A stretch of 12,802 nt of DNA from DAOPKN01 sp035391225. GTDB lineage: Bacteria > Thermotogota > Thermotogae > MWEM01. The DNA lies in NCBI GenBank assembly GCA_035391225.1, contig DAOPKN010000054.1, positions 1 to 12,802 of the forward strand, in the 5' to 3' direction. Below, in pieces: positions 5,495 through 12,802 of this stretch (position 1 is the first letter of the stretch; every line of letters starts with the position of its first letter). Under the pieces are notes generated by a model. It saw nothing but the letters and a program-made list of their open reading frames with translations. It ran no database searches and was not told the DNA's origin. Both the position numbers and the translations under genes were made by a program.

Positions 5495-6574
5495 GTGAAG
5501 AAAAAACTCTGGAAACTCTTTTTCATAGCCATGTTGCTCGTTCATTTTTCTGCCTTGGTGGGGGCAACTAACGGAAGCACGGAATACCGCGGGTTGGCAT
5601 TGGTTGCCGACCGATTTGACCTTGTGAGCGAGCAATCCATCGACCAACTGTTGGGATTGTGCATCCGCTACCGTATCGACACGTTGTACGTGCCCGCCGT
5701 GGAATTCCTGGAAGCCCTGTATTCCTCGGACTTGTTGCCGCGTAGCCAGGTGTTGCTCAACAACGCAACCCCCTTGGAATTTGACCCGCTGGCCTACATC
5801 TTGCAAAAGGGCAAAACGTTTGGCATCCTCGTGGTGCCCACGGTTGATTTCTTCACCGTGTGGCCCAGCGAAGACACACCCGTGAACCCTCGCCACGTTT
5901 CCAATACCAAGCCCTCCTGGATGAGCCGCGATGGCATGGGGCAACTGCTGACTTCACCGATGGTGTTGGACCCGGGAGTGGCCGAGGTACAAGCCTTTTG
6001 CATTTCCCTGTTCAAAGAAGTGTTGACACGCTACACGCCTTCCGCCCTTGCACTGAAGAATTTCGCCTACCCCTCCCCGCAGTACGGCTTCAACCCCCTG
6101 GCCATGAAGTCGTTCGAAAGCTGGAAACGCCAAAACTTTGCTTCCGTGACCAACTTCGACGATTTCCGCTCCTGGGTCTTGGACGATTTAGTGGCCCGAT
6201 TTTCGCAGATGCGCGCTGGGCTGGGCGTCCAGACATCACTCGTGTTGTTCCATTCCAGCGACTTCCCGGCAGCAAGCACTTCGCATTTCCAAAACTGGCT
6301 GAGCTGGGTGAATGGTAACAAGGTGCAGCTGTTGGTTTCCTGGTATGCCTACGCCGACTTGGCCACGGTGAACCACGACACGCGTTTCCAGCTGGAAAGC
6401 GTCGCCGGCTCCCGGTTCTGGCCAGCGTTGCGCCCCCTTGAGTTGGTTCCTTCCCAGTTCCGTTTGATCGCCGCCAAGGTGCACGAGTTTCCCGTGTCGG
6501 GTCTGGTGGTGGATACCAAGGACGCGGCGACCTTGGAATTCTTGAATGCAATCGGTTTCGGCATCCCCCGCTAA
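5495..6574 (+). CDS. Secreted GHL10-like (glycosyl-hydrolase-like family 10) protein
   Basis: The 359-residue protein starts with a signal peptide (MKKKLWKLFFIAMLLVHFSALVGA, cleavage around residue 24), so it should be exported. The body looks like the TIM-barrel GHL10 family (YngK-type, formerly DUF187). It has FDPLAYILQKGKTFGILVVPTVDFF (96-120), then HVSNTKPSWMS with a following VLDPGVAEVQAFCISLFKEVL (157-177), matching the family LDPG-EVR block, then ALALKNFAYPSPQYGFN (184-200), matching the GIHxDDxRYP block. Members are thought to cleave glycans in the envelope, but biochemical data are sparse. In the last block the acidic residues usual in the family appear as Lys188-Asn189, so the protein may be inactive or use other residues. 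It is the first gene of the addBA operon. The GHL10 assignment is by remembered motif pattern. Confidence 0.68.
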   Translation: MKKKLWKLFFIAMLLVHFSALVGATNGSTEYRGLALVADRFDLVSEQSIDQLLGLCIRYRIDTLYVPAVEFLEALYSSDLLPRSQVLLNNATPLEFDPLAYILQKGKTFGILVVPTVDFFTVWPSEDTPVNPRHVSNTKPSWMSRDGMGQLLTSPMVLDPGVAEVQAFCISLFKEVLTRYTPSALALKNFAYPSPQYGFNPLAMKSFESWKRQNFASVTNFDDFRSWVLDDLVARFSQMRAGLGVQTSLVLFHSSDFPAASTSHFQNWLSWVNGNKVQLLVSWYAYADLATVNHDTRFQLESVAGSRFWPALRPLELVPSQFRLIAAKVHEFPVSGLVVDTKDAATLEFLNAIGFGIPR

Positions 6575-6575
6575 C

Positions 6576-9500
6576 ATGCACAAGCCGCACATCACGCTGC
6601 TCAAGGGAATCCCCGCGTCTGGAAAAACCTCCACGCTGGTACAGCACCTGGTGAACCGCCACAAGCAAAAGGGGGCTCTTTCCTACCAGTTCATTGGGGC
6701 ATCCGGGGGGTTCTTGCGCGGGGTGCGCGAGCAGGTGCTTTTGTCCATCCCTTCCATCTTCAACGATTCTTTCCAGGTCATCGACCAGTTCGTGGTGAAG
6801 GCAGCTCGCTCGCTGCATCCGGATCGCCTGCACGTCACCTCCGATTTCGTGGCTTCGCTTGCTGCAGACGTTTTGTCGGACAATTCCGCGCTTGGGGAGC
6901 TTTCGCGCCGGGGGCGGGGCATCTTGGACGGCTTCGTGTGGTTCTACACTTGGCTCAAGGAGAAGAAGGACCCCGGGCTGCTGGTGGAAATCCAGAACAG
7001 TGAAGACGCACTGCTCAAGGAATACGCGGGGTGGTACGAGAAGTTTGAATCTACCATGCAACGCTTGCACCTTTTTTCCACGGTGGATGCCTTTTCACTG
7101 GTCCTGCAGGCGATGGAAAAGGGAGACTATCCTTCCGCGACTATGCCGGATGGGGAACTTTCCGGCAAGGTGTTGTACGTGGATGGTTTTTTCGATCTCA
7201 ACCAGCTACTGCTTTCGTTCTTGCCGCCTTTCCTAAGCCAGTTCGAGGCGGCCTGGATTTGCTTTCCCCTCACGCCAGATGCCCAACCTCTCGACCCTTC
7301 CTTCGAGCAGTTGCAGCAAGCATTGGAGGCGCTTTTTCCGGGTTCCGTAACGGAGGTTTTCCGGGAAGAGACCTCGAACAAGCGCGGCGAGTTGCAGCTT
7401 TGGATGGACCACTACCAGTGCCCGGGGAGCGATTTCGACGAGGGGCTCTCCGGGGATTGCATCCAACTGGCAAAGGCCAAGAACCCGGGGCAAGAATGCC
7501 AGTTGGCCGCGGGGGTTGTGAAGCAATTCCTGGGCCAACCCGGAAATTCCCCGGACGACGTGGCATTCGTGGTACGTGACTTGAAGAAGTACGGCGACCT
7601 GTTGACACCCCAGCTGGAAGAGATGGGTATCCCCTACCGCTTCGAGGGGCACCTTCCGCTGTCCAAAAGCCTGAACGTGAGCAAGCTCGTGCTGCCTTTC
7701 CGCGCCTTTGCCAGTGGATACGACCCCACCTGGCTTGCCGCCATGATCGAGAGTGGATACGTGGAGCAAGGGCCAGAGCGCATCGTGGAATTCGAGCAAG
7801 TGGCCGGTGGCGCTCGGCTGATGAACAGCAAGATGTTTGACGGCTCCCGCGAGAGCCTTCCCTCTTCCCTTCGTGCAAGGCGCGCCGAATGGCAAAGCAA
7901 GATGCAGCGCTACCAGGCTTTCCTGCAGCGGAAACTGGATGCGGCACGCTCGTCGGAGGACTACGCGGACATCGAAGAACCGGTGCTGGAAATGCTGCGC
8001 AGCCTCCAAGCAGTTTGGGACGTGTGCGCGGAGTTGTTCGACGTACTGGAAAACTGGCAACGTGACCACCGCAAGCGCCCCCCGGGTGTTTTCGAACAGC
8101 TCTTCCAGGATTCCCTGGCCTTGCTGCGATCCCGGGAGTGCCTTTCGGAGGAGGAAGCCGAGCAAAACGCAACCGCGGAATTCTTCGAACGGTTGCTGCC
8201 GTCGGTGCGCCAGATCGTGGCCATTTCCGGTGGGGGAAGCGTGACTCCCCTCGAGTACTGGAACATCCTGCGCATCCTGCTCAACCAGGCGAGTTTCCCT
8301 TCCAGCTTGCTGGTGGATAACCGCGTGCTCATCCTCGACCTTCTGAACGCCCGCTACCGCTTTCGTCGGCTCAAGGTGTTTCTGGGGATGAGTGACCAGT
8401 ACTACCCCTCCATCCCTTCCAACCCCCTGGTCTGGAGGAGCCTGCCCGATGGCATCGACTGGCGCGAGAAGTTCGTGCAGCGCGATGACCGAGATTTCGT
8501 GGCGGCCATGCGCAACGGCACCGAAACGGCATGGCTGTTTGCCCCGGAGGCAGATTTCTCCGGGCATCCCTATGCACCTTCCTCCGCTTTCAAACGCTTC
8601 GCACTGTTCCGCGAGATAGTGGAGCAAGACCCAAGCCACGCGGTTTGCGTTGCCACCGATTTCCCCGCGCCAAGCGCCTACTCGTTGAAGGCTTTCGCCC
8701 ACGAGATGCTGCGCCCGGGTGTGGAGCTGTCCGAGGCGCTGCAATCCAACTTGATGCAACTGGGGATTCCGTTGCTTTCCATCCAGGAAAAAGCCCGCGC
8801 ACAGCTTCGAAAAGAGGAGCGTGCTTTCCAGGTCAACCCGGAATTGCCCGGTTCCCCGTTGGATCTGGAAGGAGTGTTTGGCAGCACGCTGAGCGCTTCG
8901 CGCTACGGGGTGCTCGACAAGTGCCCGCGCAAGTTCTTCCTGCAGTACCTTCTGAAGATCCCGCGCAAGCAGGATTTGCTCTCGGGGTTTGACCCCATGG
9001 AGGAGGGAATGATCTTCCACGCGGTGCTGAAGAAATTCTTCGAGGGGCTTTCGGCAAACGGGATACTTCTGGAGAACCTGGACGAGGAAGGATTTCGCAA
9101 AATCACCGGCAAATCCTTATCCGACGGTTCGCTTCACCCGGGTTCCCAACTGGAAGACATCATCCGTGGAGAGCTGCGCGCGCACATGTTTCATCCCTCA
9201 CGGCTGCTGTTCGAAACGGAGGTGCTCTACTTCCACGGCTACCTTGCCGATTTCCTGGGACGTTACCGGGATGGTTCTAAGATTTCCCCCGCGTTTGCCA
9301 AGAAATCGGAGTGGGAAGGCACTCCTTTCTTTCCCTCCCTTTTTGAAATCTCCGTGGATCGTTCGCAGAACGTGCGCATCCACCAAAACCCGGACATCTT
9401 CTTCGTGGGCAAAATCGACCGCGTGGACCGTTCCCCGGCAGGTTGGGAGTTCATCGTCGACTACAAGCGCTCGACGTCGGGTGCCGAAAAGGAAAACATC

Positions 9501-9824
9501 CACCAGCTCCTTTTTTACGCGCATGCCCGCAACGTGCTCGCGGGAAAGAAAACCGTAGCGGGCATGGTGTTCTTCCCCATCTTGCCGGGAAGCAAACCGT
9601 CCCGGAACGTGGCAAAGGTGCTGACTACCTACGAAATGGACAACGACCAGTTCGTCGTGGATGGTGCCAGAAAGGAAAAGGAATGGAAACTGGAGGACTT
9701 CCTCGATAGCGTGGGGGAAAGGCTGGAAAGGGTGCTGTCGGGGCACTTCGATTTCCCGGAGAAGGGAAGTCCCTGTTTTTCCTGCGAGTTCAAGGGGATC
9801 TTCTGCCCGGGGGTGGACCGATGA
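6576..9824 (+). CDS. addB: AddB-like helicase-nuclease subunit with Fe-S PD-(D/E)XK nuclease
   Basis: The 1082-residue protein is the AddB-type partner of AddA, the enzyme that unwinds and trims double-strand breaks to load RecA. A Walker A motif GIPASGKT (11-18) opens the degenerate helicase region. The C-terminal RecB-type nuclease domain is intact: His815 (GMIFHAVLKKF), Asp948 (GKIDRVD), Asp962 and Lys964 (VDYKRS), then Gln977 and Tyr981 (QLLFY). Four cysteines form the AddB iron-sulfur staple: Cys783 (KCPRKFF) and Cys1067, Cys1070, Cys1077. The last spacing is X6, where I recall X5 in B. subtilis AddB (which has about 1166 residues). The ATG chosen is 1 base after the GHL10 stop and has no clear SD, so reinitiation is likely. 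An ATG at 6546 inside the upstream gene would add 10 residues and is a real alternative. Confidence 0.9.
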   Translation: MHKPHITLLKGIPASGKTSTLVQHLVNRHKQKGALSYQFIGASGGFLRGVREQVLLSIPSIFNDSFQVIDQFVVKAARSLHPDRLHVTSDFVASLAADVLSDNSALGELSRRGRGILDGFVWFYTWLKEKKDPGLLVEIQNSEDALLKEYAGWYEKFESTMQRLHLFSTVDAFSLVLQAMEKGDYPSATMPDGELSGKVLYVDGFFDLNQLLLSFLPPFLSQFEAAWICFPLTPDAQPLDPSFEQLQQALEALFPGSVTEVFREETSNKRGELQLWMDHYQCPGSDFDEGLSGDCIQLAKAKNPGQECQLAAGVVKQFLGQPGNSPDDVAFVVRDLKKYGDLLTPQLEEMGIPYRFEGHLPLSKSLNVSKLVLPFRAFASGYDPTWLAAMIESGYVEQGPERIVEFEQVAGGARLMNSKMFDGSRESLPSSLRARRAEWQSKMQRYQAFLQRKLDAARSSEDYADIEEPVLEMLRSLQAVWDVCAELFDVLENWQRDHRKRPPGVFEQLFQDSLALLRSRECLSEEEAEQNATAEFFERLLPSVRQIVAISGGGSVTPLEYWNILRILLNQASFPSSLLVDNRVLILDLLNARYRFRRLKVFLGMSDQYYPSIPSNPLVWRSLPDGIDWREKFVQRDDRDFVAAMRNGTETAWLFAPEADFSGHPYAPSSAFKRFALFREIVEQDPSHAVCVATDFPAPSAYSLKAFAHEMLRPGVELSEALQSNLMQLGIPLLSIQEKARAQLRKEERAFQVNPELPGSPLDLEGVFGSTLSASRYGVLDKCPRKFFLQYLLKIPRKQDLLSGFDPMEEGMIFHAVLKKFFEGLSANGILLENLDEEGFRKITGKSLSDGSLHPGSQLEDIIRGELRAHMFHPSRLLFETEVLYFHGYLADFLGRYRDGSKISPAFAKKSEWEGTPFFPSLFEISVDRSQNVRIHQNPDIFFVGKIDRVDRSPAGWEFIVDYKRSTSGAEKENIHQLLFYAHARNVLAGKKTVAGMVFFPILPGSKPSRNVAKVLTTYEMDNDQFVVDGARKEKEWKLEDFLDSVGERLERVLSGHFDFPEKGSPCFSCEFKGIFCPGVDR

Positions 9825-12562
9825 AGGTGCAATGGAACGCGTTTCAACGTCAGATCTTGCGCAGTCCCGGTTCCGTGTTCGTTTCCGCGGGGGCAGGCAC
9901 GGGCAAAACCCGCACCATCGTGCAGAAATACATCGACCTGGTGACAAGCCCCGGTCCCGACTCCGGCGAGGTTCTGATGATTACGTTCACGGACAAGGCC
10001 GCGGGGGAAATGAAGGAGCGCATCCTGCGCCAGGTGGAAGAGACCATCGCCTCAACCGATTCCCCCCAGGTCCGCTCGCGCTTCGAAGCGTTGCGCAACC
10101 GGCTGCATTTCGCCTGGATTTCCACCATCCATGGCTTTTGCACACGGCTTCTGCGGGAATTCCCCTTGGAAGCGGGGCTGGATCCCTCGTTCGAGGTCGT
10201 AAGCGGCAACGTGCAAAAGCTGCGCATCAAGCGCGCGGTGTCGGGCTACTTCGACGATGCGCACGGCGAAGACCGCCTGGAAAGGTTGCGTCCCTTTTTC
10301 GCGTACTACCGCTTTGACACGACCATCGCACTGTTCGTGGAGGCCCTCTCCCGGAAGCGCTTTGACCTGTTGGAATCCAACCTTGCACAAATCCAAACCC
10401 GCACCGCGCACACCGGCGAAGACAAGGTGATTCGTGCGGCTCTGCCGGAGTTTCGCAAGGCGTTCGAGACCATGCTGGAGGAATACCGGTTGCAAAACGC
10501 CCGGGAAAACGACGTGGATTTCGACGACATCTTGCTGCTCACGCTTTCCATGCTGCGGCGGAACGACGCGGTACGGCTCCAGCTGCAACAGCGGTTCCGC
10601 ACCATCGTGGTGGACGAGTTCCAGGACACCAACGCGCTGCAGATCCAGATCATTTCCCTGGTGCAGGGAGAGAATACCCAGATGTTGTACGTGGGTGACG
10701 GGAAGCAATCGATATACCGCTTCAACGGCGCTGATGTGCGCGTGTTCCAACAGATGCGCTCCAGCTTCGATGCGGGCCAGGTGTTCTCGCTGCCGGTGAA
10801 CTACCGTTCCACCCCNNNNNNNNNNNNNNNNNNNNNNNNNNNNNNNNNNNNNNNNNNNNNNNNNNNNNNNNNNNNNNNNNNNNNNNNNNNNNNNNNNNNN
10901 NNNNNNNNNNNNNNNTACTACATCGTGGGAAGCCGGGGTTTTTTCCAGCGCGAGGAAGTGCAATCGCTGGTGGCGTTCTTGCGGGCGCTGTCCGATCCGC
11001 ACGATGGCAACGTGGTGGCAATGTTCCTTCGCTCCCTGTTTTGCACGTTGACCGACGAAGAGTTCCTCGTTCTACGCGCCAGCCACCCCGACGAAGTTTT
11101 CGCCGGCTGGAAACATTTCGTGGAACAGAATCCCGAGCACGCCCCGCTGCTGGAAACCTTCGAGCAATTGTTGCGCATCAAGAACCTGGTGTCGCCGGGC
11201 CGTTTGGTTCGCGAAATCATCCAGCGCTGCCATTTCGACTACTTCCTCACCACCTTTCCCGACGCCCAGGTTCGCTGGGTGAACGTGCACAAGTTCGTGG
11301 AATTTTGCGATGGTTTCGAGGGAAGCACCGGGCTGCGGGATTTCATCAACCGTTCGGGCATCGCGCAGCAAGTGAAAGAGAGCGAGGCTTCCGTGGAAAA
11401 CGAGGAAAGCGACGTGGTGCGCGTGATGACCGTGCACCAATCCAAGGGGTTGGAATTCCCCATCGTGATCGTTCCCGAGCTGGGGCAACAATCGCGAAGC
11501 CAAAACAGCGAGCACATGCTGTCCGACCCGATGTACAACCGCATCGCATTCGCCCCACCCTCGCACAAGCCACGCGAAGGCTCGGAGTATGAACAGCTTT
11601 GCGAACGGGAAAAGCTTCGGGAAGAACACGAGGAACGACGGTTGCTATACGTGGCGTTCACCCGTGCATGCAACAAGCTGGCGCTGAGTTTCTCGGGGAA
11701 ACCGCGCAAAAATACCCCCTACCTGGGATTCTTGCAACAGGCAGACCTGCTGGAAAGTTCCGGCACATGGAGCGGTTCCGGGGAGGGGAACGGTCCCCTA
11801 CGGGAATTCGTGCGCCACGTTTCGCTCCCGGATCTGCAGCAGGTGCAACCGTACCAGCTTCCGACCATCACCTGCGCTCCAGAAGAGATTCCCCCCACCG
11901 TGCTGCCGCTGGAGCAAGCCCCGATCAAGCGGTACATCAGCCCGACACCCATGTTGCAAGCCCTGCGCGAGGGAAGGGCGCTGTTCGTGGAATCGAGCAA
12001 CGGCGAAGAACAGGAAACCCCGTTTAAGAACCCCGGAGAACTCGGCAAACTGTGCCACAAGGTGCTGGAGAAACTGGCCATTCTGCCGCTGGCAGCATTC
12101 AACCATGCGCTGGTGCAATCGGTGGCACGCCAAGAAGGGTACGATGCGAGCGTGGTGGAACCGGCTTGCTCGCTCGTGCTTCCCTTGAAAACCGCGGGGA
12201 TTCCCCTTCTGGAAAAACTGTCCAATGCCCCTCTTCTGTTCACCGAAAAACCCCTGCGCAAGCACTGGAAAGACTACATCCTCACCGGAACCGTGGACCT
12301 GCTCTTCTCGCAAGGTGGGGAATGGCACCTTGTGGATTTCAAGTCATCGGCATTCCACCGGCAAATGGTGCAAGAGACCTACCGCTTCCAAGTGCAGTTC
12401 TACCTGTTCCTGCTCCAAGAGCTGGTTCATCCCGCACCCCAAAAAGGGCATCTTATTTTCCTCCGGGACAACCACGTGGAAACGGTGCACATGCAGCAGG
12501 AGTTCGAGCAGGAACTGGAAGATAAGGTACGTGCCTACCAAAGCTTGCTTCAAAAACCCTGA
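9821..12562 (+). CDS. addA: AddA-like UvrD/RecB-type helicase-nuclease (interrupted by a scaffold gap)
   Basis: This is the motor subunit of AddAB, a superfamily 1A 3'-5' helicase. In order: Q motif near WNAFQRQ (5-11); Walker A AGAGTGKT (about 23-30); motif Ia MITFTDKAAGEMK; motif Ib STIHGFC; motif II VVDEFQDT (about 262-269); motif III VGDGKQSIYRFNG; motif IV NYRST just before the gap; motif V VMTVHQSKGLEFP; motif VI RRLLYVAFTRA (about 605). The C-terminal nuclease domain has His746, Asp826 (GTVDLLF), Asp839 and Lys841 (VDFKSS), and Gln857/Tyr861. Numbers count the N gap as 34 residues. ATG overlaps the addB stop (ATGA) with GGGGGTGG upstream. At 913 counted residues it is compact against about 1230 in B. 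subtilis, partly because sequence is missing in the gap. Confidence 0.92.
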   Translation: MKVQWNAFQRQILRSPGSVFVSAGAGTGKTRTIVQKYIDLVTSPGPDSGEVLMITFTDKAAGEMKERILRQVEETIASTDSPQVRSRFEALRNRLHFAWISTIHGFCTRLLREFPLEAGLDPSFEVVSGNVQKLRIKRAVSGYFDDAHGEDRLERLRPFFAYYRFDTTIALFVEALSRKRFDLLESNLAQIQTRTAHTGEDKVIRAALPEFRKAFETMLEEYRLQNARENDVDFDDILLLTLSMLRRNDAVRLQLQQRFRTIVVDEFQDTNALQIQIISLVQGENTQMLYVGDGKQSIYRFNGADVRVFQQMRSSFDAGQVFSLPVNYRSTXXXXXXXXXXXXXXXXXXXXXXXXXXXXXXXXXXYYIVGSRGFFQREEVQSLVAFLRALSDPHDGNVVAMFLRSLFCTLTDEEFLVLRASHPDEVFAGWKHFVEQNPEHAPLLETFEQLLRIKNLVSPGRLVREIIQRCHFDYFLTTFPDAQVRWVNVHKFVEFCDGFEGSTGLRDFINRSGIAQQVKESEASVENEESDVVRVMTVHQSKGLEFPIVIVPELGQQSRSQNSEHMLSDPMYNRIAFAPPSHKPREGSEYEQLCEREKLREEHEERRLLYVAFTRACNKLALSFSGKPRKNTPYLGFLQQADLLESSGTWSGSGEGNGPLREFVRHVSLPDLQQVQPYQLPTITCAPEEIPPTVLPLEQAPIKRYISPTPMLQALREGRALFVESSNGEEQETPFKNPGELGKLCHKVLEKLAILPLAAFNHALVQSVARQEGYDASVVEPACSLVLPLKTAGIPLLEKLSNAPLLFTEKPLRKHWKDYILTGTVDLLFSQGGEWHLVDFKSSAFHRQMVQETYRFQVQFYLFLLQELVHPAPQKGHLIFLRDNHVETVHMQQEFEQELEDKVRAYQSLLQKP
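10816..10915. other. Assembly gap of exactly 100 N inside addA
   Basis: The round size suggests a placeholder for a gap of unknown length. It falls between helicase motif IV (NYRST) and the block ending YYIVGSRGFFQREEVQSLV. In E. coli UvrD the matching interval is roughly 85-90 residues by my recollection, against 33 codons here, so real sequence is probably missing. The frame matches on both sides, but this may be chance. Confidence 0.97.
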
Positions 12563-12563
12563 T

Positions 12564-12668
12564 CTCTGGGACCGCCGCAGCCCACTGCGGCTCCCTGAAC
12601 ACATCCCAGGTCAAATGAGCCGCACTGGGGTGCGGCGGTCCCAAAGTGCATACGCGAAAGGGCGAGGA
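12564..12668. repeat. Palindromic repeat element, copy 1 (BIME-like)
   Basis: The element begins one base after the addA stop. Its left arm (12568-12593) and right arm (12617-12642) are inverted copies matching at 24 of 26 positions around a 23-base loop. Each arm is also a hairpin by itself: GCCGCAG-CCCA-CTGCGGC on the left and GCCGCAC-TGGG-GTGCGGC on the right, each a 7-bp stem. The two mismatches between the arms are exactly one base pair of the local stem swapped from G-C to C-G, so local folding is kept. The 3' flank (AAAGTGCATACGCGAAAG and following, to 12668) is part of the repeated unit. There is no U-tract, so a role as addA terminator is only possible. Confidence 0.9.
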
Positions 12669-12696
12669 GCGGGTTTCCCACACATCAGGAAAGCTT
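12669..12696. other. 28-base spacer between repeat copies
   Basis: This short segment separates the two copies and has no counterpart visible before copy 1 except a shared AAGCTT near its end (compare 12540-12545). It shows no gene or regulatory signal. Confidence 0.5.
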
Positions 12697-12802
12697 CTCT
12701 GGGTGCGCCGCAGCCCACTGCGGCTCGCTGAACACTTCCTAAGGTCGAATGAGCCGCACTGGGGTGCGGCGGTCCCAAAGTGCATACGCGAAAGGGCGAG
12801 GA
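12697..12802. repeat. Palindromic repeat element, copy 2, reaching the window end
   Basis: This copy lies 133 bases (left part) to 134 bases (right part) from copy 1, with a one-base insertion in its loop. Left arm 12701-12726, loop 12727-12750, right arm 12751-12776. The right arm and 3' flank are identical to copy 1. The left arm differs at two bases near its outer end (TG for AC at 12704-12705), which breaks two outer pairs but leaves both local hairpins intact. The window ends at the same unit position where copy 1 ends, so the array may continue. Confidence 0.9.

Noticed and set aside
7233..9020. Large minus-strand open frame opposite addB
   Set aside because: Its translation is His/Gln/Arg-rich without domain logic, and it lies opposite a strongly supported gene; it is a codon-bias shadow.
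12564..12802. CRISPR array
   Set aside because: Units are over 100 bases with nested palindromes and a single 28-base spacer; there are no cas genes in view.
1..12802. A dedicated anti-phage defence or mobile system
   Set aside because: No transposase, integrase, restriction, toxin-antitoxin or known defence gene set is visible. AddAB can degrade phage DNA but is a housekeeping repair enzyme.

Overview
The window reads as a draft-assembly piece (probably metagenomic) from a diderm bacterium with moderately GC-rich DNA. The evidence for an outer membrane is an ExbB-ExbD-TonB energy-transduction set, a predicted beta-barrel with a C-terminal aromatic residue, and a lipobox signal peptide. I cannot name the phylum from sequence alone. 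GTG or TTG starts, short gene overlaps and extended -10 promoters are frequent. A 100-N scaffold gap lies inside addA, and the window ends inside a repeat, consistent with a contig end.

Left part (1-5407), all on the minus strand. A divergent promoter region at about 5444-5481 drives a tightly packed operon in the order two-domain GNAT acetyltransferase, HhH-GPD DNA glycosylase (endonuclease III/MagIII-like with an Fe-S cluster), exbB, exbD, tonB, small outer-membrane barrel, CorA-type divalent-cation channel. Overlaps or very short gaps link the genes up to the barrel gene. After corA there is a 145-base region with its own candidate promoter, an 18-codon mini-ORF, and a 12-bp hairpin placed between a strong Shine-Dalgarno sequence and the ATG of a lipoprotein gene cut by the window edge.

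Right part (5495-12562), plus strand. A second operon runs from the same intergenic region: a secreted GHL10-like (glycosyl-hydrolase-like) protein, then addB and addA, the two subunits of an AddAB-type helicase-nuclease that processes double-strand breaks for RecA-dependent recombination. Both AddAB nuclease domains keep their motif residues, and AddB keeps four cysteines for an Fe-S cluster. addB starts 1 base after the GHL10 stop, and addA overlaps addB by ATGA.

Far right (12564-12802). Immediately after the addA stop come two copies of a palindromic element, about 133-134 bases apart. Each consists of two inverted 26-base arms that can each fold into a local hairpin, like a BIME (paired inverted REP elements).

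Overall the window joins DNA repair (glycosylase, AddAB) with envelope functions (TonB engine, barrel, lipoprotein, cation channel, secreted GHL10 protein). I see no clear evidence of a new defence or mobile system. The most unusual signals are the SD-hairpin-AUG leader, the nested palindromic repeat, and the coupling of unrelated functions in overlapping genes.
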